64,000 bases of DNA from Protopterus annectens (lineage: Eukaryota > Chordata > Ceratodontiformes > Protopteridae), in the NCBI RefSeq assembly GCF_019279795.1, contig NC_056743.1, forward strand, positions 869,897,364-869,961,363. The letters are read 5' to 3'. A program made the translations under genes and the position numbers. The notes below the pieces were generated by a model. It was not told the DNA's origin and did no database searches. It saw only the letters and a list, made by a program, of their open reading frames with translations. Below are positions 54,481 through 63,440 of this stretch, in pieces; positions within the stretch are counted from its first letter, which is position 1; every line of letters begins with the position of its first letter.

Positions 54481-55050
54481 AGCTTCTCTGATCAAAGTAA
54501 AAAAAAATCAAAGTCTATTGTCGATCAGATATACACAGCAGTGCAAGCTGAATGAAATTACATTGCTTTGGTCCCCTTGCAAGACATAACATAACAGTAA
54601 TTAAAATATTAATACAATAAATTACCATAATTGGACAGGAAGACATTAGACAATATTATACTAGTAGGCATTGCAAGACTATGATGTCACATTGTGATTG
54701 CTTAGAATATTGCACTTCATCAGTTGTTGTATGAAATATTCTGATGTTCGTATTGCACATGTATGGTGTGGTGACTCACTACTGACTATTGCACATCTAG
54801 TAAGTAAAAGCATAAGAAATCAGGCTAACTGTACCAGTAATTGAAGCAATTTGCCAGAGTGATTGCTATAGCTGATACTTCATAGCAAGTGGCATATTGA
54901 TCTAATTATTTCCTGTCATGCCTGGCTTTCAGGTTCAGTAGCCTTATGGATAGAGGGAGTTCAGTCTAAATGTTTTGCAGTGTAAGCTGTGATACCGCCT
55001 GCCCAAGGAAAGGTGGAAATACATGCCATGGGCTGGGTGAGTGGGATCAT
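54481..55050. other. No gene recognised
   Basis: AT-rich with no persuasive frame. It may include the 3' UTR of the minus-strand LINE that follows, but no tail signature was identified. Confidence 0.4.
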
Positions 55051-55053
55051 TGA

Positions 55054-56316
55054 TTATCTTCCTAGCCCTTTCCACACACTAAATCTCATCAGATCATCCA
55101 TAGATGTTAGCAAAGAGCCAATGACTTTTTCCGCTGTCCTCAGTCCCCTCAGGAGAGCCTTTTGGTCAGATGCTTTACAGTTCCCATACCAAACTGTGAT
55201 GCTATTTGAGAAGATGCTCTCTATAGTCCCCTTGTAGAAGGCTTTGAGGATGGACTGAGATAGGTTTGCCTTCCTCAGCTTCTGTAGGAAGTGCAGATGT
55301 TGTTGTGCCTTCTTCACTGTTTGGCTAATGTGAGTCAACCAGGATAGGTCATCTGAGATGTGCACCCAGGAACTTGGTGTTTTTGACTCTTTCCACTGCT
55401 ACCCCCTTAATTTCCAGTGGTTGATGTATCTCCTGAGTCCTCTTAAAGTCCACTATTAATTCTTTGGTCTTTCTTACATTTATGGCCAGATTGTTGCTGT
55501 CGCACCAGCCTATCAGATGCTCCACTTCATCCCTGAAGGCTGTTTCCTCACCATTTCTGACAAGACCTACAATAATGGTGTCATCTGTGATCTTGATGAT
55601 TTTGTTGTATTCAAGATTGGCCATGCACTTGTGCGTCAACAAGGTGAACAGCAGAGGGCTCAGGACACAGCCCTGTGGGACACTCATACTTAATACTGAT
55701 TGAACTGTTATTTCTCACACATACTTTTTGGGGTCTGTTGATGAGAAAGTCCAGTATCCAGTTCCATAGGGGGGTGTTGATGCCCAGCTGGATCAGCTTC
55801 GATATCAGATTCTGGGGGATGGCAGTGTTAAAGGCAGAAATAAAATCGATGAACAGCATTCTGACATAGCAATTCTTGTTCTCTAGATGTGTCAAGCATT
55901 TATTAAGTGCTATAGCTATTGCATCAGCCATGCAGAGGTTAGATCTGTAAGCAAACTGTAATGTATCCGGTGTTGCAGGTAGGCTTTAAGAGATATGGTT
56001 CTTCATCAACCGCTCAAAACACTTCATTACTGTTGATTTAATAGCAACTGGCTGGTAATCATTTAGGTTTATTGGTTGGGATTTTTTGGGTAAGGGATTG
56101 ATTGTCGTATTTTTGAAGCAATTGGGTACAGTGGCTAGTTGCAGGGATGTATTGAATATTATCTGTTAGTACAGTGGACAGTTGGGTAACATAGCCTGTT
56201 AGAACCCTTCCCATAATGTTATCAGGACCAGCTGATGACTTAAAAGCTAAAATTTTGAATGCACCCTTAAGTTTGAATTGGTCTTTGGGCTTACTGTTAC
56301 ACAGATTCTCAAACAA
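55054..56316 (-). pseudogene. LINE reverse transcriptase of another jockey-superfamily type
   Basis: Minus-strand frames 56316-56059, 55931-55611, 55687-55349 and 55365-55054 give [28 protein letters not shown] (first catalytic Asp), [39 protein letters not shown] (A-DD changed to T-DD), LAINVRKTKELIVDF, NTKFLGAHL, TVKKAQQHLHFLQKLRKANLS and SITVWYGNCKASDQKALLRGL. The blocks are those of an APE-type LINE RT, but they differ from CR1-A/B/C and the L2-like copies, so this is a third LINE lineage. Clade (Rex1-like or L2-related) not decided. Several frameshifts. Confidence 0.8.
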
Positions 56317-56740
56317 TGCAATGATAGAGGTAAATTAATGCATGGGGTATCTAGGATGTTTCATGTATCCAAGTTCTCACCAAACAAGGCACCTTTCTTC
56401 AAGGGGCAGAAAAATCAACAATCCAGCCATAGGGATCTGGAAGGAAATGATAGGAGGATAATTCTTTGAAACTAAACCACAGGGATTCATTTCTAAAAAA
56501 GGACCAGCCTCTGCAGGGATATTACTTTCCTATGTCACAAGCACCCCTACACCCCTCCCGCCCTTCCTTCTCTTCCTCCTTTCCCCAGGCTCTCTCTCTC
56601 AACCCAGCAGTCTGGCTGCAAATATTCTCAGGAAAATGAGTTATGAGAATAATTCTAAGGGGATACACTTGGCAGTGGATAACAAATTCTCTTTTCAGGA
56701 ATTCTCCCACACCCATCAGAACAGATGGAGCTGTTTCTGT
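56317..56740. other. No gene recognised
   Basis: Contains a C/T-rich stretch (56540-56610) and no supported frame. It lies between the LINE RT remnant and the CR1-C 3' tail. Confidence 0.4.
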
Positions 56741-56813
56741 CATAGGTTTATAGGTAGGTTCTAGGCTTTCAGCCCAAGGGCCTAAGTAAGCCTAGCCAAC
56801 AAGGTTCCCTGGC

Positions 56814-57293
56814 TTACGCTACCCATGAAAGGTAATTTCCTGTGCCCCTGTCAAGCAGAGCCACAGAAGTGATCCCCGGGGTGTATTTCCTATTTCCCAT
56901 CCAGTCATCAAGATTTTTCTTGAAGAGTGCTAATGAGGAACTTTGCTTGACATAGATGGGTAGTTTGTTCCAGAGTATAGGAAGTCTCTGGGACAGGAAT
57001 CTATCCCTCCAGTATGTCCTGTTTATTGTGGTGGCAAGGTTTAGCTCCCTAGAGTGTGTAGCTCGGAGGGATTGGGATTTCTTTGGGTGTAACATGTCCA
57101 ACAGCTCTGGGCTTAACATAGCTTTATATGTTGAGCAGAGATCTCCCTGGAGTAGGCAATATGCTACAGAGTAAAGCTGGAGTTTTTTTGAGATGATCAG
57201 TGTAGGGCATCTGTTTGAGGCCAGTAATCCTCTTTGAGAGGTACTTCTGTAGCCCTTCCAGCTGCTGCAGATGTCTTGTGAGGTACATTCCAA
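56814..57293 (-). pseudogene. CR1-C polymerase C-terminal domain
   Basis: A 159-codon frame: LQLYSVAYCLLQGDLCSTY, HPKKSQSLRATHSREL, RDRFLSQRLPILWNKLP, SSLALFKKNLDDWMGNRKY and TPGITSVALLDRGTG to a stop. It is colinear with CR1-A 6696-7151 and continues the RT at 57320 after a frame break. It stops shortly before the CR1 3' tail. Confidence 0.85.
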
Positions 57294-57319
57294 AAGGGGC
57301 GTTGTACTCTTTAATGGGT

Positions 57320-58569
57320 CTAATGAGTGCCGAGTAGAGGGGGAACAGTGACCTCTTTTTTCCTGGATGAGAACCCGTTTGTGATGAGGCGTGCCACATA
57401 GAAGGATTTTTTGACTACTGTGGCGATGTGATTATCAAAGGAGAGACTACTGTCCACCTGGATCCCAAGGTCTCTTATCACACATTTGGCATTAAGTAGA
57501 CTGCCGTTTATGTGGTAGTTCATGGGTACAGAGTTTTTACCAAAGGGGATGACAATGCACTTTTTGGCATTGAGCTTGAGACCATGCCTCTGACACCAGG
57601 TATCTGTCTCAGTGAGGCCCTTTTGTAGGATGTCCACATCATTTGGGGACTCGACTGTGGGTCCTAGTTTTCTGTCATCTGCGAACTTCATTAGCCAGAG
57701 GCCTTCTGTGTTAGCCTGTACTTCAGAGAAGTAGATACCAAACAGGAGACGTACCAGGACTGAACCCTGTGGTACTCCACTTGTCACTGGTTTGAAGTCA
57801 GATTTGGAGTCTGCAACTTTTACAGTGTGGGTTCTGTCAGTGAGCCAGTTGGCAACCCATTTTGTGACGTAGGGATTTATACCTAGATTAGTGAGTTTAG
57901 CTATAATTCCAGAATAGGGGATGGTGTTGAAAGCTTTGGCGAGGTCAGGATAGGCTGTGTGAACCACCTTACCCTCGTCTACAGCTTTGGTGACTGCTCA
58001 AAGAAGTTGATCAGGTTCAGAAGGCATGATTTGCCTTTCACAAATCCGAACTGGGTGGGGTCCAGAGTTTGGAGGTTACCAATGTCTTTGTTTATGAGTT
58101 CCATGATGATACATTCCATGGCCTTGCAGACGAGGCTCGTCAGGCTAATAGGGCGATAGTTCCCAGGATCAGTGGTGGCTCCCCCTTTGTGGAGTGGGAT
58201 GAATGTTGCTGTGCGCCATTCAGTGGGCACAAAGCCTGATGCAGGACTATGACTGAACATGGTGCTTAGGTGAGGAGTCAGTTTGTTCTGAAGTTCATGT
58301 AAAACGCAGCCTGGGATGTTGTTTGGTCCCATGTGTGCTGTGTTTTTGGTTTTAGAGAGTGCAGCTTTTACCTCCTTAGATGTGATTACAGGGACTCTGC
58401 ATTCTTCCTGTATAGATATGAGCTCTTTAGGGGGTGAGAGGTGGGGGGGTAAAGTTAGCACTGAACTTTTCTGCCAGGATGTTGGCAATATCAGTTGGTT
58501 CTGTAATTTTTGTGCTGTTGTACTGTAACTCAGAGCATATCTGGGTGTTGCCATTAAGATTCCTGACAT
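57320..58569 (-). pseudogene. CR1-C reverse transcriptase (two frames)
   Basis: Frame 58569-57979 has the linker and early RT: ALSKTKNTAHMGPNNIPGC, WRTATFIPLHKGG, NYRPISLTSLVCKAMECII, QFGFVKGKSCLLNL. Frame 57967-57320 has AYPDLAKAFNTIPYS (first catalytic Asp kept; the usual Leu before it is Pro), TSGVPQGSVLVRLLFGIYF, LMKFADDRKLG with the FADD box, LKLNAKKCIVIPFG and IRDLGIQVDSSLSFDNH. One frameshift near 57970-57980 separates them. It is the best-kept CR1 polymerase here. Confidence 0.88.
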
Positions 58570-58924
58570 AGCTATAGAATGCTTTGTGGTTGCCCTTAGA
58601 ATCAGTGGCGATTTTGTTTTCGTAGCTAGCTTTTGAGGATCTTATAAGGGATTTCAGCTTCTTACTGAGGTTGACCTGGGAGCTCCTCCACTCATGGGAT
58701 TTTACTCTATTTTGCAACAGTTTCTTCCTTCTGTTGTAGAGTTTATTTATGGCAGGGGGCCACCAGATTGCCTTCCTTTTTTTGGAGGATAGCATCTTTG
58801 TTCTCTTTGGGATAGCACAATCCATGCACTTGTGTAATTGCTTATAGAGTGCATTTGTGTAGGATTCAGCAGTCGTAACTTTACTGTTCATCTGCATGGC
58901 TGTCATGAGGTTAGCCACTCTCAT
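58427..58924 (-). pseudogene. CR1-C endonuclease-RT linker
   Basis: A 165-codon frame: VTTAESYTNALYKQLHKC, PKRTKMLSSKKRKAIWW, NKLYNRRKKLLQNR, SLIRSSKASYENKIA, HKAFYSYVRNLNG and AEKFSANFTPP. This Lys/Arg-rich connector follows the endonuclease in CR1 ORF2; CR1-A (8359-8760) carries a worn version. Its upstream neighbour on the minus strand is the MITE-like insertion. Confidence 0.75.
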
Positions 58925-59218
58925 TCCCTCCAGTACAGCTCTTTTGATTGTGCACCTTTAACTCCTAGTGGGCGTGGCTTGAGTCTTTAAAAAATAAAGT
59001 TATCACCTTACAATTCTAACAAGTACTCATTGACATAGGTCAAATATCAATACAATTGTGTTTGCCATCATGTATGCTTCAAGATAAAATATTCTGATAC
59101 CTCGTATAAGGCATGGTTTTGGAATTATTAATGCAAATATGAACAAGCAATATTTGACGCCTAGAGGAGCAGTAGGAGGTAACTGCAGATGCACCTGGAG
59201 GCGTCACCCGGATGTAAA
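58922..59218. mobile_element. MITE-like repeat, copy 2 (in CR1-C ORF2)
   Basis: It begins CATTCCCTCCAGTACAGC and ends CACCCGGATGTAAAG. Its left edge and right 200 bp match the copy at 44644-45310 (TTTGGAATTATTAATGC, AAGCAATATTTGACG, AACTGCAGATGCACC), while the middle is deleted. It separates CR1-C endonuclease from linker sequence. A non-autonomous DNA element is the simplest reading; a matching transposase was not seen. Confidence 0.62.
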
Positions 59219-59252
59219 GTTGGCTTTGGAGAAATTTTTTACCGTGGTTTCC

Positions 59253-59760
59253 TTAATGGTGGGTGGGGGTCGGGATGCGGATATCTAGGGTGATTAGCTT
59301 ATGGTCGGATCTGACCAACGAGGAGTTGACTTCAGGTGTGGAACACCGGTCACTCATGTTGGTAATGACTAGGTCTAGGATATTGTTGCCCTGGTGGAGG
59401 TTTGGATAAGTTGATCCAGGGCATTGGAATTTATGAATTCCAGAAAGCGTTGAGCGAAGGAGTTGGTACATGAGTAGTTTTCCCAGTTAATAGTGGGGTA
59501 GTTGAAATCACCCATTATTAGGGTGTTTGGTTGAACCCTAATATTTTCCAGTATATCAAGAAAAGAGGAGTGGGAATCCTGGGGTATGTTGGGGGATATG
59601 TAGCAAGCTACAATTTGGATTGCAGTTTTGCCCAAGGTTAATTGCACTTGGATAACCTTGTATGCATTGTGCTGCGTAACTAGCCTGGAGGTGTGGATAT
59701 CCTTAATGAATATGGACATACCTTCGCCTTTGGTGTTCTGGTCCAGGTTAGATAGCCAAA
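59253..59760 (-). pseudogene. CR1-C APE-type endonuclease
   Basis: Frames 59719-59375 and 59471-59253 give GMSIFIKDIHTSRL, IQIVACYISPN, TLIMGDFNYPTINWENY (G-D-F-N catalytic block), NILDLVITNMSDRC (L-D-L-V-I-T block) and RSDHKLITLDI (S-D-H block with the catalytic His). The N- and E-blocks (upstream to about 59980) are in broken frames. One frameshift between the two frames near 59400. The enzyme would nick target DNA for reverse transcription. Confidence 0.83.
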
Positions 59761-60103
59761 AAGTGCGGTATGAGTTATAGCCTGGTAATGCATGGGTGCT
59801 CTCTAGAGCCTTGAATCAGGTCTCAGTCATTGCACAGATATTGATGTTCTCCATTTTAAGGAGTGCTTCGAGTGAATTCATTTTGAGATTTAGACTTCTA
59901 GAATTGAGTAGCATTATCCTCAGTTTTTGCTTGCCTGTTCCTGTTACGGTGTTCAAATTTGTCATTTGAACCTTGCCTAAAAAGGCACTATAGCAGTGGC
60001 AAGACCCTTAGCCAGTATCTGGAATCCCAGGGGCGACAGGTGCAGGCCATCTCTGGCAAAGCATCATGGTCTGTCGACCATGTCATCCCAGGCAGACAGA
60101 TAC

Positions 60104-61120
60104 CTTGATCAAAAAATTAAAACCCACTACACTTTCTGCTGATCAACTCCCTGCCGAGTACCTACAAAAATCAGCTGATGCTATTGCTTACCCCGTCTCA
60201 ATACTAATCAATCGAACCATAGTAGAAGCTAAAATTCCCACCATCTGGAAAATATCCTATGTAATCCCACTTCACAAAGGAAGCAGCTCTACTGAATTCT
60301 CCAATTATAGGCCAATAGCTATACTCTCTCCACTTGCAAAGATTATGGAAAAATGTATTCATAGACAATTCATGCACCACCTAATCCAAAATCGCCTTAT
60401 GGCAGACACTCAGCATGGCTTCCGTCCTCCTCACAGCACTACTTCAGCCCTCCTAGCCTTTACTAACACCATAAACCATAATCGCAACAATAATTATATA
60501 TCCTCAGCCCTCTTTTTGGATCTTTCCAAGGCATTCGATATGGTTGATCACCAACTTTTAATCCATACCCTGCAAACATTCTGTCTAGATACTGGAGCTC
60601 TCCAATGGTTTCAATCCTACCTGAATGGTCGACAGCAGGCTGTCCTCTGGCAGAACAAACTCTCTAACCTTCTACCTAACACCCTCGGAGTGCCACAAGG
60701 CTCTATACTAGGGCCCTTGCTGTTCTCCATCTTCATTAACGACCTGTATACTGTCATCCCAAAAGTCAGCTGTATCCAATATGCTGATGACTCTACTCTG
60801 ATTTGCTCAGCCGCATCTCCAGTAGAGTTATGGTCAGTATGGCCTATAAAATCCTCTATAATCCGGACAATACTCCTGCACTTAAAAATATTATCACCCC
60901 CTATAACAATCCTAGACCGCTTCGATCCTCTAACAAACTACTAATTCAGACTAGCAAAATTAATAACACAGCCGGTGATTCTCTCTTTGCAAACTCTGTA
61001 AGTAGATCCTGGAACTCACTTCCAGCTGATATTACCTTACTTTCCACCTTAGGTCAATTTAAAACTAGACTCAAACAGCATTTGTCACTTAACTGGCTAT
61101 GTCAATGTATCAAGCCTGGC
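60104..61120 (+). pseudogene. L2-B reverse transcriptase (truncated, internally deleted)
   Basis: The frame 60066-60944 (its first 13 codons are CR1 sequence) covers LPAEYLQKSADAIAYP, WKISYVIPLHKG, NYRPIAILSPLAKIMEKCIHRQ, GFRPPHSTTSALLAF, LFLDLSKAFDMVDH (first catalytic Asp), WFQSYLNGRQQAVLW, GVPQGSILGPLLFSIFINDL and SCIQYADDSTLIC with an intact YADD. Directly after this, near 60835, the sequence jumps to MAYKILYNPDNTPALK and, in the next frame, SLFANSVSRSWNSLPADI and FKTRLKQHLSLNWLC. The jump removes most of the thumb region. Confidence 0.87.
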
Positions 61121-61396
61121 TAACTCGAATGTGTAAAAATCTGTTAACCAGTTTTCTGTGTAAATTAATTTAATCCTGACTTGTGCTCAGGACTAACTTT
61201 AACCTGTGGAACTTGTTTAACTTGCTTACTTATGTAATCTCTGTAAATAATCTGTTTGTAATATGTAATGCTGGTATTATGTAATGCTGTATCTGCTTAC
61301 CCTTGGAGCTTTTCTCCCCGGGCCTCTGCTGAAAATGGACATGCATCCAGTCGGACTATCCCGGTCAACAAATGTAAAATAAATAAATAAAATAAA
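60104..61396 (+). mobile_element. L2-B: 5'-truncated L2-like LINE inside CR1-C ORF1
   Basis: It is flanked by ATAC on both sides (60100-60103 and 61397-61400), and removing it restores the continuous CR1 reading CHSKGIQ-YLSAWDD. The 3' end has the family's CTGAAAATGGACATGC, CCGGTCAACAAATG and AAAT-rich tail. The 5' truncation falls at the start of the RT. An internal deletion near 60835 fuses the YADD region to the C-terminal domain. Confidence 0.9.
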
Positions 61397-61954
61397 ATAC
61401 TGGATCCCCTTAGAATGACACTAGAAGCTTAGAGAATTATTGAAGTCAATCATTTTGTCCTTGTACTGCGATATCATTTTGGGTGATGGCAGGATGCTAC
61501 TCAGGGCTAGGGTCATACCTGCCTGGGCTACAAGATCAGAGAGCTCTTCCATGTCTCTTTTCATGTAGTCCGGGGAGGTACGTCTCAGGTCGTTCACACC
61601 AACATGGACAATGACAGAGTCATATTTGTACTTGTTGTGGAGTGACCTGAGTGCGTGGGTTATGTGGCGGATGCTGCACCCGACAGGCAGCTGACAGTAA
61701 CCTTCTCCTTGTTTAGCCTGGCGAGTGGGACATCAGTGTGCCTGACTATAAAGTCACCAATGACTAGTGAATTGGGCAAGTTGTTTTGCCTTATGGGCTG
61801 AGGTTTATAAACACACTGAACCTGTGGGCTATGTGTCATTTGGGTTGTGTTGGGGGGGGTTGAGGTTGCTTGCGTTTCTGCTTTGGAGGTCTCTGTTGCT
61901 TGAACAGATTATTATTGAGAGCCTCCGCAAATGTTTTTCTGTTTCTACGTGTGG

Positions 61955-62166
61955 ATTTTGGTGGTGTAAACATCCCAAAGACATGCTGTAGGTGGATTGG
62001 ACACTCTAAATTGGCCCTAGGCGTGAGTGCGTGTATATGTGTGTCTTCTGTGGAAGGTTGGGCGCCGGGCTGTCAACTCGACACCATAAAACTCCAATGC
62101 CACTCATGAATGGACAGGTGATCCGCTGTGGCAACCCCTAACTGAGAAAAGCCGAAAGAAGAAGAA
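61955..62166 (+). mobile_element. RTE-type LINE or SINE 3' tail in CR1-C ORF1
   Basis: TTGGACACTCTAAATTGGCC, GGCGTGAGTGCGTGTATATG, then GATCCGCTGTGGCAACCCC, GAGAAAAGCCGAAAG and a run of AAG repeats. This is the widely occurring RTE-related tail of vertebrate genomes, recalled from family knowledge rather than searched. It splits the CR1 ORF1 head from its esterase domain. The left boundary is uncertain. Confidence 0.6.
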
Positions 62167-62520
62167 GGTTAATGGGACTATGTGATGAGTGTGGTGTGGT
62201 GCAAGTGTTTACCTTCTCCTCTTGATTGTCAAGTTCAATCTTGGTTGGAGAGAGCTTTACCTCCAGTTTAGCTAGATAAGTGCATCTCTCACAGGTTGTG
62301 GTGTTAGGTGGTAGGAGGAGAGGGTTGTTTGTGTACATGAGACAATTGCTACATTGCCCCAAGATGCCCACATTCATCAGATAGACAGGAGAGAACACTG
62401 GGAGCTGACCCTTGGACATGCCTGAATAAAACAGATAAAAATATGGTGGAATGGATGTCCAAAAGTGTTTAAAGCAGTGTTAAATAGCAACAAAGCAAGT
62501 AAAACTAATTACAAGTAACT

Positions 62521-62569
62521 CTGTTAACCCAGGTTTCGTCCTTACGTTACGGACGTCTTCAGAACAATG
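62521..62569 (-). ncRNA. Candidate hammerhead ribozyme of the PLE
   Basis: On the minus strand: stem I 5' arm TGTT, core CTGAAGA (fits C-U-G-A-N-G-A), an unpaired C, stem II GTCC...GGAC closed by a 9-nt loop, then GAAA, stem III ACC-TG-GGT, and cleavage triplet GTT, followed by stem I 3' arm AACA. Each conserved core position is met and the three stems can form. Hammerheads with very short stem III are established in PLE termini. It lies about 420 bp beyond the PLE-B coding end. Confidence 0.72.
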
Positions 62570-62606
62570 AACAAAACCAACCTATTCATTTATATATACA
62601 TCCCTA

Positions 62607-63172
62607 ATTTCAATTATTCGATTTATTCATTAAAACCTATTACTTTTCAATTAAAAACACTTGTAAATAAGACACTTAATAAAACCTCTAAAAAGGAAGC
62701 CACAAAATAATGTCTCAATATAAAGCAGTATTTGAATTGTTGTCCAAGTAATCTTGATAAACCATACAATGTTTGAGCAAACTATTGTATTAAAATAATT
62801 AAATTGTTATTGTTGTAAATAAATTAATTATGAAGGCAAAACATCTTATCATACGATTGTAAGTATCCTAACAATGTCTGTGATATACACAAGATGAATA
62901 GGTACACCAAATATTTTACCTCTGTATAAATAAGTAACCAATGTAAACTACTGTAAAATAAAAAATAAAAAATTATCCTAAAATGTGTTTTCACTTTAAA
63001 ATAGGTGCTATACTGATGCTTTCGTTGATGCCTGGGTAGTTATGGGCATCCAACCGTACTTGCCATTTTAACTCACCAATATCCAGATGGATGTCTAAGA
63101 TTTTCCCTTGTACATCTTTTTTAACATGCTGTATTACACAAAACCTAAACTCATGATCAGAGTTTGTCATTA
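62607..63172. repeat. PLE palindrome, left arm
   Basis: Reverse complement of 63441-64000. Matching landmarks include CATCCAACCGTACTTGCC with its counterpart at 63553, TTTTCCCTTGTA..TCTTTTTTAA, and AATTATTCGATTTATTCATT at the outer edge. It includes the last codons of the GIY-YIG gene and the 3' UTR. Confidence 0.93.
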
Positions 63173-63440
63173 AATGTCTGGCTAAAGCATTGGTAACTTT
63201 ACTGTGTTTTATATCCAGTATATGTTCCCTTATTCTTTCTCTGAGTTGTCTAGCTGTTTTTCCCGCGTAAAAAACAGGGCATTTTTGACATTGTGCAATA
63301 TATACTACATTCTCTGTGTAACAGTCATAGTATCCTACAATGGGAATTTTATTGTGGTTAACCTTGATACATTCCCCTGTTGTCATAATGTATTTACAAG
63401 TGGAATATCTGCCACATTTAACGTTTCCACACTTCCTTCC
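62991..63440 (-). pseudogene. PLE-B GIY-YIG endonuclease domain
   Basis: A minus-strand frame gives KCGNVKCGRYSTCKYI (Cys-rich linker typical before PLE nucleases), ENVVYIAQCQKC (first Tyr block), VFYAGKTARQLRERIREHIL (Y-x-G block with the catalytic Arg) and NALARHLMTNSDHEFRFCVIQH. The frame opens at 63521, but its first 27 codons are encoded by the inverted neighbour copy and are not part of the nuclease. The domain cuts target DNA for PLE insertion. It appears intact, but lacks its RT. Confidence 0.82.

Larger units (their letters stand above)
59985..62419 (-). pseudogene. CR1-C ORF1: Cys-rich head plus SGNH-esterase domain
   Basis: The head (62419-62170) has CSNC and TCERC pairs followed by a short coiled-coil-like AKLEVKL run. 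After the RTE-like insertion come NSLVIGDFIVRHTDVPLARL (SGNH block I; the usual G-D-S nucleophile is G-D-F at 61739-61765), KYDSVIVHVGVNDLRR (block III) and LALSSILPSP. L2-B interrupts, then YLSAWDDMVDRP, a TGA stop, and FARDGLHLSPLGFQIL with the D-x-x-H pair, ending at TAG near 59984. Esterase ORF1s are known in CR1-clade elements; their substrate is unsettled. Loss of the Ser, stops and frameshifts indicate no activity. Confidence 0.75.
56741..62430 (-). mobile_element. CR1-C: near full-length CR1 with ORF1 and ORF2
   Basis: On the minus strand: ORF1 with Cys-rich head (62419-62170) and esterase domain (61830-59985, interrupted), then endonuclease (59760-59253), linker and RT (58924-57320), C-terminal domain (57293-56814) and the shared CR1 tail (56741-56800: AGGTTCTAGGCTTTCAGCCC, AAGCCTAGCCAAC on plus). 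Interrupting insertions are a MITE-like repeat (58922-59218), L2-B (60104-61396) and an RTE-like tail (61955-62166). It is the only CR1 in the window that reaches ORF1. Confidence 0.85.
62521..63440 (-). mobile_element. PLE-B: 5'-truncated Penelope-like element
   Basis: The minus-strand GIY-YIG region (about 63440-62991) is followed by an AT-rich 3' UTR and the hammerhead candidate. It begins abruptly at about 63440, where the sequence turns into an inverted copy of its own 3' part. No RT is present. The relation to PLE-A cannot be tested because their visible parts do not overlap. Confidence 0.75.
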
